Source: UKL13-2 sp043744255 (GTDB lineage Bacteria; Pseudomonadota; Gammaproteobacteria; Burkholderiales; Usitatibacteraceae). From it: a stretch of DNA of 64,000 nucleotides. The notes under the pieces were generated by a model. The model saw only the letters and a program-made list of their open reading frames with translations, was not told where the DNA came from and made no database searches. The stretch is taken from contig JAYTVA010000110.1 of assembly GCA_043744255.1 (NCBI GenBank), positions 62,001 through 126,000 of the forward strand, given 5' to 3'. Shown piece after piece: positions 8,958 to 18,510 of the stretch; positions within the stretch are counted from its first letter, which is position 1; each line of letters begins with the position of its first letter. Position numbers and translations under genes: made by a program.

Positions 8958-11798
8958 CTACCAGCCGCCGTACAGGGTGAATGCGGCCCAGTAAAACGGA
9001 TGGGGATGAGTCTTCATGAGTTCAGCCTGTGCAGCGCGCAGCGCGCCTGCGGACGATTGGCCGCGTGCCAGCGCGCCGTAGAAGTGCTGCATGAAAGCGG
9101 CAGTGGCCTCGTCGCTCACCGGCCACAGGCTACCGAGCACCCGCGCCGCGCCGCCAACCAAAAACGCACGCACCAGACCCACCATCTCATCGCCAGTGCC
9201 ATGCTCGGCGAGCCCGGTTTCACACGCACTGAGAACAACGATGGCGGGCTTGAATCTGAGTGCTTCAACCATCTCCACCGTTAGCGCGCCATCGGCAAGA
9301 TGCAAAGCGGAAAACATCGGGTTGTCGGCGCGATACTCGGCATGACAAGCTAGGTGAATCACGTCAGCCTCAGAAGCATGCGCGCGAACGGTCGCGACGG
9401 TGGCGTGTTCGCCGACAAAAGCGCTACTGTGTTCGAACAGACTGGCAACGAAGCGGGCTTCACTGGTGGCATGCGGCAGTCTGCTCGACTCGCCGAGAAC
9501 CAGCGCGCGCTTGACCACGCCCGGCTGCCGCCTCAGACCGTGTATCGCAACTGCCGCGCTCGGGACGACGGCCAGTTCGCAAACTTCACCTAGATAGTCG
9601 TTACCGTCGTGCAAGGCAGCGAACGGCAGCAGACCAAGCTGTCCATGCGGCACGACGAGCACACGCGAGCAATCAGCAAGCGTATCCGTGAGCGGCGCCC
9701 AGACTAGCGCGTACAGACGCTGCATGCGCATCAATGTGCGCTTGGCGATGGTGGGCAGGTGATTGGCCATCACTGCCGCGTCGTTGCGCAACGTCTCCAG
9801 TTGGAACCGCGCAGAACGGATGGCGTCTTGCACGTCGGGCCAGCGGGCAAGCTGCCGCTTGAGCGTCACCCCTTCTCGTGTGACCACGCACGCGAACAAT
9901 TCCTCGTCGAGAACGCCGTATTCGAGCAGCGCTTCGCCAGCGCCCAGTTGGTTGCGTAACGCGTCGGTGTCCACGCATCCAACTTGCACATCCTTGTGTT
10001 CCGCTGCGGCACTCGCGTCCGTCAGACGTTGGCGCCGAACACGTTCGAGGAGGTCGCGCTCGCCGGTGCGTAGCTCCGCCGTCAACTTGGCTGATGGCTC
10101 GCCATCGTCGTGCAATTGTTGCGCGCGCCGATGCAGCCAATTGAGGCGCGCGCGTAGCGCTCGGATAGGTGCATCGTCCGTCGACACATTGCCCCGCTGT
10201 AATCGCTCACCAAGCACACTGGCGCGGAATCGATCAAGCCGCTGCAGAACAGTCGTCGCAGCTTCCTGCCCGCCCGATCGCGCGTGCTCGGCCAGCGCCA
10301 GGCGCAACAGCTCGCGGTAGGGACGCAAGTGATCCGTGAGAAACGCACTGCGAATCTCGTCGCCCGGCAGCACAAAACGCTGCTCTTCAAACATGTCGAC
10401 GGCGGCGTCAAATGCTTTCGTGGCAAGGTCACGCTGACCGCGCGCGGCCGCCGTCAAACCCTGGCCGGTCAGGCAGCGCACTTGAGCCGGGATCAGCTCT
10501 AACGTGCGTGCGCGCACCAGCCCGGCATCGAAAAGCGCGCGAGCACGGTCAATGTCGCCGGCCGCGAGCAACGCTTCTGCGCACACCACATCTGCGCGCA
10601 GCGCGCTGTCGGTCATCCCGGCCGACATAAACCCGGTTGCGGCGCGACCGGCGAAGGCGAGCGCGGCGGACGTGTCGACGGCAACCAACGCAAGCTCTGC
10701 ACGCGCGAGTGTGACGGCTGCTTCACCGACTTGATTTTCCTGCGCGGCGAACAACTCGGCTGCGCGCGCGAGTGAGTCCAGCGCACCGGCACCCTGCCCC
10801 AGCAAGGCCAGCGTGCGACCGCGCTGCGCCAGCGTCCAAGCCTGGTCGTCGGGCATGTCCAACGATTCAAACCGCGCCAGCGCTTGATCGAAAAGCGCCA
10901 ATGCCTCGGGCAGCAAACGGAGCTCCAGATACGCGTCACCTAGCTGCTTTTCGGCGATGACCAGTAGTTGCGGCATGCCGAGCACGTCGTAGCGGCGACG
11001 CAGCGTCTCCAAGCCCGCGAGCGCTGTTGCGAATTGTCCGCGCGCGAGGTGCAGGAGGGCTACCGCGCCGTCGGCCATGGCCTGCAATACCGGGAACCCG
11101 TGGTTGACTGCACGCATGCGGGCGCGCGCATACGTCAGTAGCGCTTCGTCAAAATTGCCCATCGAGGCGTGCGCATCCGCGATACCGATGTCTGCCATGA
11201 CTGAGTGTTCATGGTCGCCGATGCGCGCGAAAAATACACCCGCCTCGCGGTAGTGGCGCGCCGCATCTGCGTACAGGTCACGACGCAAATAGAGGCTGCC
11301 GAGGTTCAGGCTGACTTTGCTGGCGGCACGCAAGTCGCCAAGTACCACCAGCTCCTGCTGGGTCCGTTCGGCGCACTCAGCTGCGTCGGGGTGACGACCC
11401 AGCATGGTTAGCGCCATGATTTTTGGCACCTGCGTCAACGCGGCATGATTCGCTTGGTTCAACGCGCGAAACGCGGCGGCGGCTCGGTCAAAGCCAGCGA
11501 CGGCTTCGGCGAGGTTGCCACGTGTCACCTCGGCGATGCCGCTGGTCCAGTCGGCCAGTGCCGCGATTTCATCTGACGACTGCGTAGGCTCATCTTGCAG
11601 CAGCCGGTGCCGCAACACATCGGCGCAACGGCCAGCGCGCTGCGGCTCGCTGCTCCACGCAGCGTAACAATAATTCTTGAGTGCCCACGCAAGCGCCAAC
11701 CGCTCCGCGCCACCCATCCCCCCCGGCAATGGGGCATCTGACTCCACCATGTTTCGGGCGAGTTCAGCTACCGAATCTGTGCTGGCTGCGTCACTCAC
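8958..11798 (-). CDS. TPR-CHAT protein (caspase-like peptidase with tetratricopeptide repeats)
   Basis: 946 residues from a GTG start. Residues about 50-480 are rich in Ala/Leu helical repeats of about 40 residues with TPR character (for example LGDAYLELRLLPEALALFDQAL). The C-terminal 350 residues are a CHAT domain: the catalytic His lies in VIHLACHAEYRADNP near residue 816 and the Cys in VVLSACETGLAEHG near 858, followed by AFLVGGAARVLGSLWPV. Both catalytic residues are intact, so protease activity is likely. No signal peptide is visible, so it is cytoplasmic. The gene follows the adaptor-like gene by 28 bases. CHAT proteases elsewhere act in regulated cell death or defence (for example Craspase); a similar role here is inference. 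Confidence 0.9.
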   Translation of the reverse strand: MSDAASTDSVAELARNMVESDAPLPGGMGGAERLALAWALKNYCYAAWSSEPQRAGRCADVLRHRLLQDEPTQSSDEIAALADWTSGIAEVTRGNLAEAVAGFDRAAAAFRALNQANHAALTQVPKIMALTMLGRHPDAAECAERTQQELVVLGDLRAASKVSLNLGSLYLRRDLYADAARHYREAGVFFARIGDHEHSVMADIGIADAHASMGNFDEALLTYARARMRAVNHGFPVLQAMADGAVALLHLARGQFATALAGLETLRRRYDVLGMPQLLVIAEKQLGDAYLELRLLPEALALFDQALARFESLDMPDDQAWTLAQRGRTLALLGQGAGALDSLARAAELFAAQENQVGEAAVTLARAELALVAVDTSAALAFAGRAATGFMSAGMTDSALRADVVCAEALLAAGDIDRARALFDAGLVRARTLELIPAQVRCLTGQGLTAAARGQRDLATKAFDAAVDMFEEQRFVLPGDEIRSAFLTDHLRPYRELLRLALAEHARSGGQEAATTVLQRLDRFRASVLGERLQRGNVSTDDAPIRALRARLNWLHRRAQQLHDDGEPSAKLTAELRTGERDLLERVRRQRLTDASAAAEHKDVQVGCVDTDALRNQLGAGEALLEYGVLDEELFACVVTREGVTLKRQLARWPDVQDAIRSARFQLETLRNDAAVMANHLPTIAKRTLMRMQRLYALVWAPLTDTLADCSRVLVVPHGQLGLLPFAALHDGNDYLGEVCELAVVPSAAVAIHGLRRQPGVVKRALVLGESSRLPHATSEARFVASLFEHSSAFVGEHATVATVRAHASEADVIHLACHAEYRADNPMFSALHLADGALTVEMVEALRFKPAIVVLSACETGLAEHGTGDEMVGLVRAFLVGGAARVLGSLWPVSDEATAAFMQHFYGALARGQSSAGALRAAQAELMKTHPHPFYWAAFTLYGGW

Positions 11799-11826
11799 TC
11801 CAGGTGCGGTCTCTCGCTCGACCCGC

Positions 11827-12357
11827 TCAGGCTGCGCCGACTTCGATGGGCGGAAGCACGATCTCGTCGTTTCCCACGCGTAGGGTCAGCCGATAGTTGC
11901 CACGTCTGACGCCATCAATCCGGAATTCGCCGAGTTCATCGAGTGTCGTGACCTGCGGCACCGCACCGGGTGTCTGACCGCCTGCCTCGGCCACCAATTC
12001 AATCACGCCGGATTCGTCGGGCCCCAAGATTTGGCCAGTCAGCGCGAAGTGCTCGGCCACCGGGGAAATGCGCAGATCTACATCGCGCCCCTCGGCAGTG
12101 AACAATAGGTGGCGCGTGTCGGATAGCGCAGCCCGCAAACCCATGGCCATGGGCGTCGGTGCCCAGCTATCGAAACTGAGGGCTGCCACTACACGCCGCA
12201 ATGCCGCGCGCGCAACGGCCCCGATTGGCACCGAGTGCGCTTTCGGCCAAAGGCCGACGGCGGCCTGCATCCATTCGTTGGGTGCGTCGGCGAGCTCGGC
12301 GGCCTTCGGGGTGAGATGACTGAGTTCGTGATCGGAGAATGTTTTAAGTGACTTCAT
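11827..12357 (-). CDS. Small protein of the sigma-CHAT operon with C-terminal beta-sandwich-like domain
   Basis: 176 residues from the ATG at 12357; a longer in-frame version to 12411 exists but its start codon is less convincing. The N-terminal half (FSDHELSHLTPKAAEL, then LSFDSW, RHLLFTAEGRDVDLRI) has no catalytic motif I recognise. The C-terminal part (GQILGPDESGVIELV, then GEFRIDGVRRGNYRLTL) resembles a carboxypeptidase-regulatory or Ig-like beta fold. It sits between the sigma factor and the TPR-CHAT gene. It may link or restrain the sigma factor or serve as a target of the CHAT peptidase; neither can be shown from sequence. Confidence 0.75.
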   Translation of the reverse strand: MKSLKTFSDHELSHLTPKAAELADAPNEWMQAAVGLWPKAHSVPIGAVARAALRRVVAALSFDSWAPTPMAMGLRAALSDTRHLLFTAEGRDVDLRISPVAEHFALTGQILGPDESGVIELVAEAGGQTPGAVPQVTTLDELGEFRIDGVRRGNYRLTLRVGNDEIVLPPIEVGAA

Positions 12358-12451
12358 GATGCACCGTCCAAGAGAGTGTGGATGCGTGACAGAGTCGGGG
12401 GCCGGCGACAAAATACATGGCGAAATAATTTTTCACAGTTCAGGGCAAAAA

Positions 12452-13027
12452 TCAGGGCAAAAGTTGCCGCAACTTGGTGAGGCAGCGGGCGCGCGTGGGC
12501 CCGATGCTGCCGACCGACATGCCCAGCTTTGCCGCGACCTCGTCGTAGGCAACCTTGTCGTCCTCGCTAAAAAGCATCGCAAGCAGCTCGCGGCAACGTT
12601 GGTCGAGCTTCTCCATGCTTTCACGGAGTTGATTGAGCTGCTGAAGCTCATCGAGCGCCTCGTCGGGAAGTTGCGCGCCGTCGGCCACCTCCCATTCGGG
12701 CGTTGCGGCACCATCGTCGTCGTCCGCCAAGGTCATGGAGACCGTGCGTAGGCTGCGTTCGCGTTGCAACAATGCCTCGCGCTTGGCGGTGGTCACGATC
12801 CATGCTTGGAGATGCGCAGGCTCGTGAATGCGCGAAAGATGCTGCACGAGCCGCGAAAAAACAGTTTGGAATACGTCCGCTGCACCATGCTCGTCCACGC
12901 CCATCCGCCGCACGATGGCATACACCAGACGCTGATAGCGCTGTACGAGCGCTTCCCACGCGGTGGCATCTCCGCGTAGGCAGCGTGATACCAGTAATGC
13001 GTCGTCTTCGTGTTTTGTGGTGGTCAC
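12452..13027 (-). CDS. ECF-like sigma-70 family RNA polymerase sigma factor
   Basis: 191 residues from the GTG at 13027; an alternative in-frame GTG at 13066 would add 13 residues. Region 2 reads AWEALVQRYQRLVYAIVRRM and DVFQTVFSRLVQHL. Region 4 is the HTH segment AYDEVAAKLGMSVGSIGPTRARCLTKLRQLL. A Glu/Asp-rich linker joins them. No canonical anti-sigma gene with a membrane segment is adjacent; the next gene is the small adaptor-like protein, followed by CHAT and subtilase genes. It probably directs transcription of this operon. A weak TTGCGT-15-TATAAC element just upstream would place the transcript start close to the 13066 GTG, which favours the shorter protein. Confidence 0.88.
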   Translation of the reverse strand: MTTTKHEDDALLVSRCLRGDATAWEALVQRYQRLVYAIVRRMGVDEHGAADVFQTVFSRLVQHLSRIHEPAHLQAWIVTTAKREALLQRERSLRTVSMTLADDDDGAATPEWEVADGAQLPDEALDELQQLNQLRESMEKLDQRCRELLAMLFSEDDKVAYDEVAAKLGMSVGSIGPTRARCLTKLRQLLP

Positions 13028-13154
13028 GCCTGGCGCTCTTTTGTGTGATGATGAGATCAATACCACTGAAGGTTATACGGCAGGCGTGCTTGACGCAAGT
13101 TACGCCATCGAGAGGGTGATGCAGTGCGGTGCTTCGCTGCACCCGAACGACTGC

Positions 13155-13183
13155 TTGACAGCCCTATTTTTTGGGAAAATAAT
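13155..13183 (+). promoter_or_regulatory. Sigma70-type promoter of the DUF6502 gene (possible leaderless transcript)
   Basis: A perfect -35 TTGACA (13155-13160), 17-base spacer and AATAAT (13178-13183, 5/6 match to TATAAT). The expected transcription start, about 7 bases on, coincides with the GTG at 13190, so the mRNA may be leaderless. Confidence 0.55.
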
Positions 13184-13189
13184 CTCATT

Positions 13190-14014
13190 GTGACTAATAC
13201 AACAAGTCGTCCACTTCATGCGGCGATCATGCAACTACTCCGGCCACTTGTCAGGATTTTGCTGAACCACGGTGTCGCCTATGACACTTTTTCCGACATG
13301 GCAAAGTGGGTGTACATGGACGTCGCCACGCGCGAATTCGGATTACCGAATCGCAAACAAACCGACTCTCGGGTTTCGGTGCTGACCGGGCTGACGCGGA
13401 AGGAAGTGGCGCGGCTGAAAGAAACGCCGATGCCCACCGACAATGAGAGCGCCAATGAATACAACCGCGCGGCCAAGGTCGTGCTGGGCTGGGTTCGCGA
13501 TCACCCGCAGGCGGGCACGCCGAGCGGCGCGGCACCGTTGCCGATGGAAGGCGCGGTCAGCTTTAGCGAGCTGGTGCGCCGTCACAGCGGCGACATGCCG
13601 GTGCGCGCGATGCTTGATGAGTTGGAGCGTGTCGGCGCGGTACGTAAGACCGCCAAGAACGAAGTCGAACTCGTCCACCGTCACTACTTGCCGCCGCAAG
13701 GCGAAGCGCGTAAGTTGGTATATCTGGGCCACGACACCTCGGATTTGATTTCGACCATCGCGCACAATTTGGACGTGCCGCAGTCGGAAACATTTTTGCA
13801 GCGCAAGGTGTTCTACGACAATATTCCGCTCGACCAGTTGGCGCAGGTTCGGCAAGCCGCCAGAAAGATCGGCGAGCCGGTTCTCGATCAAATATCGACG
13901 GAATTTGCCAAGCATGATCGCGATTCGAATCCAAACGTGGCTGGTACTGGGCGTGCACGCGCGGTGGTCGGAATTTATTACTACGAAGAGCCTATCGTAG
14001 ACGGTAAGGAGTAA
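13190..14014 (+). CDS. DUF6502 family protein
   Basis: 274 residues from the GTG at 13190. The in-frame ATG at 13124 lies upstream of a strong promoter and is unlikely to be used. The sequence (ILLNHGVAYDTFSDMAKWVYMDVA, then RKQTDSRVSVLTGLTRKEVARL) matches the DUF6502 family, whose N-terminal part looks like a winged-helix or HTH-type region; function is not established. No signal peptide. It is followed 45 bases later by a DUF5666 gene, an association I recall from other betaproteobacteria. It may regulate or partner the secreted DUF5666 protein. Confidence 0.8.
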   Translation: MTNTTSRPLHAAIMQLLRPLVRILLNHGVAYDTFSDMAKWVYMDVATREFGLPNRKQTDSRVSVLTGLTRKEVARLKETPMPTDNESANEYNRAAKVVLGWVRDHPQAGTPSGAAPLPMEGAVSFSELVRRHSGDMPVRAMLDELERVGAVRKTAKNEVELVHRHYLPPQGEARKLVYLGHDTSDLISTIAHNLDVPQSETFLQRKVFYDNIPLDQLAQVRQAARKIGEPVLDQISTEFAKHDRDSNPNVAGTGRARAVVGIYYYEEPIVDGKE

Positions 14015-14059
14015 CACGCAACAGTTGACGCTTGCAACAAATACAGTCTGGAGAAACTC

Positions 14060-15484
14060 ATGAACAAGTTCAATGCTCGGATACAAAAAGCATGCGCAAC
14101 CGTGGCAGTGTCCACCTGCATGGCGGTCACCGGACTTGTGTGGGGCGCGGGCGGCATTACCGGCACGGGCTACTCCTCTGGCGAAATTTCTGACTTTGCG
14201 AGCGTGATTCTCAATGGCATCGAGTACTTCACGACCAATACCAACATCGTCATCAACGGCGCAGAGAATCGTCCGCAGTCGGACTTGCGAATCGGCATGG
14301 TGGCGCAGGTCACCGGCTCGATCAACTCAGATGGCATCACCGGGCAAGCGAACAAGATTGAGTACAACGCTGATCTGATCGGCAAGCTCGACGCCGCACC
14401 CGCAATCTCGGCCACTGGCGCGACGTTTAGCGTGTATGGCTTGGCGGTGCGCACGACAATTTCCACGCGCTTTGATGGCGCGCTGTCCGCCGCCGGTCTG
14501 AACGCAAACGACACACTGGAAGTCAGCGGCCTTTACGATGCGAATACCAACGCCATCGTCGCCAAACGGGTGGAGCGCAAGGCCGCACCTGCGCCGTTGC
14601 AACTCACCGGCAACCTTTCCAGCGTCACGGCTTCGAGCTTTGTTCTTGGCAATCTGAACGTCGATTTTTCGACGGCCAATCTCACGCACTTTTCCGGCGG
14701 CAGCCCAACTAGCGGCATGCGCGTCCGCATCAAGGCACCGCAGCAGCCCGTCGGCACGTCGGTGAGTGCAGCCACTGTCGATTCACTCGCGAATCCGTTG
14801 CAGGACGCCGAGGGACACGGAGCCGACTTGCAAGGCATCGTATCGAATCTCACCGCAAATGGCACGTTTACCCTGGGTGGCGCGTTGGTCGCAACGAATG
14901 GTTCGACGGTGTACGCAAACGGATCTGCCGCCAATATGATGAACGGCGCACAAGTGGTGGTTGATGGGCATATCGCCAGCGGTGTCTTGGTCGCCACCGA
15001 AATCCATTTCCCTTCATCGCAACCGACCCTGTTTACCGGGCTGGTTGCCGCCAAATTCGGCGATACGCTCACGGTCTTCAGTGCGAACGGCGTCAAACTC
15101 AGAGTCAACGCACAAACCACCATGAGCGATCAGACCGGCGCAATCAAAAACAACTTTGGCATCAGCAATATCGCCATCGGCGACCGCGTGGCGGTGCGCG
15201 GCTATCCCGATGCAACCTCAGTCGTCAACGCGTATCGGGTCGAGCGTACCAAGCCTGATTCTGCCGTGTTCTTCACGGGCCGCGTCAGCGGCGTGGCTGC
15301 GCCGAATCTAACGATGCTCAACCAATTGGTCTACACGCCACCGGGCGCGCGTTTGCAAGGCGCTAGCGGCGGAGACATGACATCAAGCGCGTTCTACAAC
15401 ACCGTCACGGGCCACACGCTGGAAGTGCAAGGCACCGCAGTGAACGGCGTGATCGTGGCAAGCCGCGCGACGATTCGGCCATAG
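14060..15484 (+). CDS. DUF5666 domain-containing secreted protein
   Basis: 474 residues with an N-terminal signal peptide (hydrophobic ACATVAVSTCMAVTGLVWGAG). The ATG is preceded by GGAG. The mature part starts GGITGTGYSSGEISDF and contains repeated OB-like beta units of 60-70 residues (for example IGMVAQVTGSINSDG, LTGNLSSVTASSFVLG, IGDRVAVRGYPD), characteristic of DUF5666. It is probably periplasmic or surface-located. No catalytic residues are evident. It is co-directional with DUF6502 and ends 20 bases before a strong bidirectional terminator. Confidence 0.82.
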   Translation: MNKFNARIQKACATVAVSTCMAVTGLVWGAGGITGTGYSSGEISDFASVILNGIEYFTTNTNIVINGAENRPQSDLRIGMVAQVTGSINSDGITGQANKIEYNADLIGKLDAAPAISATGATFSVYGLAVRTTISTRFDGALSAAGLNANDTLEVSGLYDANTNAIVAKRVERKAAPAPLQLTGNLSSVTASSFVLGNLNVDFSTANLTHFSGGSPTSGMRVRIKAPQQPVGTSVSAATVDSLANPLQDAEGHGADLQGIVSNLTANGTFTLGGALVATNGSTVYANGSAANMMNGAQVVVDGHIASGVLVATEIHFPSSQPTLFTGLVAAKFGDTLTVFSANGVKLRVNAQTTMSDQTGAIKNNFGISNIAIGDRVAVRGYPDATSVVNAYRVERTKPDSAVFFTGRVSGVAAPNLTMLNQLVYTPPGARLQGASGGDMTSSAFYNTVTGHTLEVQGTAVNGVIVASRATIRP

Positions 15485-15504
15485 CTAACCAGCTTTGGCA
15501 GCAC

Positions 15505-15535
15505 AAAAAAAGGGCAGCTCACGCTGCCCTTTTTT
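15505..15535. terminator. Bidirectional rho-independent terminator
   Basis: AAAAAAAGGGCAG, loop ctcacg, CTGCCCTTTTTT. The stem is flanked by A and T tracts on both sides, so it serves both the plus-strand DUF5666 gene and the convergent minus-strand MtrB-like gene. Confidence 0.9.
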
Positions 15536-15555
15536 ATGCCTCGACGAATCTCGTA

Positions 15556-18492
15556 TCAGAGCTTGAACTGAAACAACACGCCAACCGCTGAAGTCTTGTA
15601 ATCGCGCGGACCTCCGTCCAGCAGATTGACCACATAGGTCGTCCCATTCGCCAGCAGGTAGTTGCTGCTTTGCTCCAGCCCCTGATAGTGCCAATCGCGA
15701 ATCCGTCCCAGCTCGTGATAGACCGAGAAGCGAACCGAGAACGTCGGATTCACCGGCATCACAAAACTCGCACTGATCGTGGTCGTGTTGGTCACTAAAT
15801 CTGGAAACCCATCCCCTACCCCAGCCAATGACACCGCTGAGGCTGGAATGGCCTGCGTGGTGGCGGTTGCAGGCGTGCCGCCCACGCTCGCATTCACGGG
15901 GTTGTACGCGTAGCTGATTTTGGTGCGACCGAGATAGCGGCCTACGTTTACATCCAGCGTGTTTGTACCGATAGCCTGCTTGATGCCAAGGTTGATCGTT
16001 TGGTTGGCATCCTTGGAGCGCGAGGTCCATGCGTTATCGGGATTGAACAGAATGTTGTTGGCCGGATCACCGCAAACCAGTTCGGCGTTTTGCGGCGTGA
16101 TGGCGATGCCGTTGGCGGCCACGAACCCGACCACGCACCCGGCAGGATAAGTGCGTAGCAAACCATTCGCGCCAACCCCCGCGCCAGGACTGACGTTTGC
16201 TTGATTGATGGTGCCGGTTTGGTAGGCCACGCTGCCGTACATCACGCGTTGTGGCGAGGGCTGATAGTTGAGATCGACGTTCGCGGAATTTTGCGATTGC
16301 TTGTCATTGCGACCGTACGCGGAGTTCGGATATTTCGCTTCCTTGGATTGCAGTGCGACGCTGAGGTCAAGATCGGCGCGCATGGCGTAGTTGAGCCGCG
16401 CGTTGACAATGGTTTGATCGCGATCCGCGAGATCGTATTTACGTAGTGTTGAGACGCGATCCGCGAAGCCGGACACCACCGCCCGATTGGTGCCGGTGCC
16501 GAGCGCCGCGACTTGTGCGGGGTCGTAGAACGCGAGTGTGGTCGAGTTGTAATTCACACCGGGGTTGTATTCACTGCCGCGTTTGCGATCCCCTTCGGCA
16601 GAGATGCGAATGGTGGCATCACCGAGCGCACGATTGGTGAAAGTGATTTTGAGTTTGTCTTCGCTGGTCTTATCGCGCTCGCGATTGCGGCGGGTAAATT
16701 CTTCGCGCTCAAGGCTGGCGTGCAGATTGGAAAATTTTGCCAGCCGGTAGTCGGCATTGAGCACCAAGGTATCTTGCTTGTAATCCGAAGGCGCATTTCG
16801 CAGCTCAATGTTGGCCGATGGATTTGGCGTTAGCGCTCCGGTGGTGGCATTGATTGTGACGGGGATCAAGCCGCCAGTCGTGGTGCCCGGATTCAGAAAC
16901 ACGGGCGTGCTGTCATTGATGAGCCGCCCCCACACCCCCGTGCAACCGTTCGCCGAATACTGCACGCCGTTGCCGTAGGTGGCAATCGGATTGCAGGCGA
17001 AATACTCGGTGTGGTTTCTCGTTTCGTAGCGGCGAAGCTTCGCGTCCATATTCAGATCGCTTGCCGGCGTGAACGCGAACTTGAGATCAACGAGCTGCGT
17101 GTCGATGCGCGCACCCGAGGTTTTGCGATACAAGGCGTCGGTGGTATTCCATTGATTGAAGTTGCCGTTGAATGCACCGGCTCCCGCGCCAACGACACCC
17201 ACGCCGCTGGTGATGGTCGGTGGCAACAGGTCGTCGTTCTGCCGCGACGAACCGAAGCCAATGGTCGCGGTGAAGCGGCCTTTCATCATGTCAGGTAACG
17301 AACGAGCGAATTCACCACGCACGTTGTAAGCATCATTGTTCGGTGCGAGCGCGAAGCGGCCACGCGTAATCAAGGGCGCGGTGGCGTTCGCATTCGCGAC
17401 GAACGGCGCGTCAAACACCAGTGATTTGATGTCATTGCGGAAGTAGCTCGCGGATGCCGTTAGGTTGAATTGCGTCAGTAGATCGGCGTAGCGCACGCCG
17501 CCGCGCATCTCGTGCGTGGTGTAGTCGATGGGCTCGACTGTCTCCATCGGCAACGCACCGCCGCCGCCATTCTGCACGGAGCCGAATGGCCGTGCGCCGG
17601 TGCGATGTTCCTGCGAGTAGCTCGCGAAAACAGTCATGGTATCGGTGAGTTTTAGCTCGCCATCGAGACCACCCTTCTGCCGAATCAAACTTAATTCGGT
17701 CGGATCTTTGCCATTGACGATGGCAGCGAAGCGATTCGCAATCGCGAAATTTAGACCGTTGGACGCAAAACTCGTGGAGTTTGCAATCGCAGAATTGGTA
17801 AAACCAAACGATGGCGCGTTGAACGCTGTACAAGCGGGTGTCGTACACGCGAGACCACCAGCACGCGGCAGATTGCCCGGCAAAGTCAAATTGCCACTGC
17901 CCACGCCATCCCATATCGGCTTCGCGGTGGTGGTAAAGACATGAGTGATTTCGTCGTAGCTGCCATTCACTTTCCAACTGTTGTGGCGACCCAACGTGAA
18001 GCCAATAAATTGATCGTCACGACCCAGATTGCCACCGGTCGCTTCCGCGAATCGCGCGGTAGTTGGCGAGTCCGAAGTGGCGCTGAAATTTGTCAAATAC
18101 ACACCGCTTTCCACCAAGCGCCGATACATGCGATAGAGCGCCGCCTTCTTATCGCCAGTGACGCCGTAGCCGCCGATCTCGACGGTGACGCTGGTCGAAT
18201 CCGCTGAGCCCGCTTTGAGTGGATCTGGATCAGCGTTCGGGAAGTTGTACATTTGCCCGCTTGGGCTGCGCGACATCGGGTTGCGAATGCCCATGCCATC
18301 CGGATCGAGGCCATCCGATTGTTTGGCGGTCGGATTGATCGGCGCGGGGTTGAGCGTGTTGCCCTGCGTGGTACCGGTGCCCGACGCAGAATCGGCGAGT
18401 GCAGAACCCGTCATCAGCGCTGCGATCAGGGCAGCAAGGGTGCGAATGCGCGGGAGTGTGCTAACAGCGTGGCGAGGTGATGTGCTTGTCAT
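15556..18492 (-). CDS. MtrB/PioB family outer-membrane beta-barrel (decaheme-associated)
   Basis: 978 residues with a signal peptide (TLAALIAALMTGSALADS). It has many alternating strands with short turns and a C-terminal aromatic-ended strand (GVLFQFKL), as expected of an outer-membrane barrel. The segments VTVEIGGYGVTGDKKAALYRMY and GRDDQFIGFTLGRHNSWKVNGSYDE match the MtrB/PioB family that sheathes a periplasmic multiheme cytochrome. At 978 residues it is longer than the roughly 700-residue Shewanella MtrB. It lies 18 bases after the decaheme cytochrome gene, forming an MtrAB-type porin-cytochrome pair. No third, extracellular cytochrome gene (MtrC/OmcA) is in the window. Confidence 0.85.
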   Translation of the reverse strand: MTSTSPRHAVSTLPRIRTLAALIAALMTGSALADSASGTGTTQGNTLNPAPINPTAKQSDGLDPDGMGIRNPMSRSPSGQMYNFPNADPDPLKAGSADSTSVTVEIGGYGVTGDKKAALYRMYRRLVESGVYLTNFSATSDSPTTARFAEATGGNLGRDDQFIGFTLGRHNSWKVNGSYDEITHVFTTTAKPIWDGVGSGNLTLPGNLPRAGGLACTTPACTAFNAPSFGFTNSAIANSTSFASNGLNFAIANRFAAIVNGKDPTELSLIRQKGGLDGELKLTDTMTVFASYSQEHRTGARPFGSVQNGGGGALPMETVEPIDYTTHEMRGGVRYADLLTQFNLTASASYFRNDIKSLVFDAPFVANANATAPLITRGRFALAPNNDAYNVRGEFARSLPDMMKGRFTATIGFGSSRQNDDLLPPTITSGVGVVGAGAGAFNGNFNQWNTTDALYRKTSGARIDTQLVDLKFAFTPASDLNMDAKLRRYETRNHTEYFACNPIATYGNGVQYSANGCTGVWGRLINDSTPVFLNPGTTTGGLIPVTINATTGALTPNPSANIELRNAPSDYKQDTLVLNADYRLAKFSNLHASLEREEFTRRNRERDKTSEDKLKITFTNRALGDATIRISAEGDRKRGSEYNPGVNYNSTTLAFYDPAQVAALGTGTNRAVVSGFADRVSTLRKYDLADRDQTIVNARLNYAMRADLDLSVALQSKEAKYPNSAYGRNDKQSQNSANVDLNYQPSPQRVMYGSVAYQTGTINQANVSPGAGVGANGLLRTYPAGCVVGFVAANGIAITPQNAELVCGDPANNILFNPDNAWTSRSKDANQTINLGIKQAIGTNTLDVNVGRYLGRTKISYAYNPVNASVGGTPATATTQAIPASAVSLAGVGDGFPDLVTNTTTISASFVMPVNPTFSVRFSVYHELGRIRDWHYQGLEQSSNYLLANGTTYVVNLLDGGPRDYKTSAVGVLFQFKL

Positions 18493-18510
18493 GGTCGTCT
18501 CCCTTGCCGA

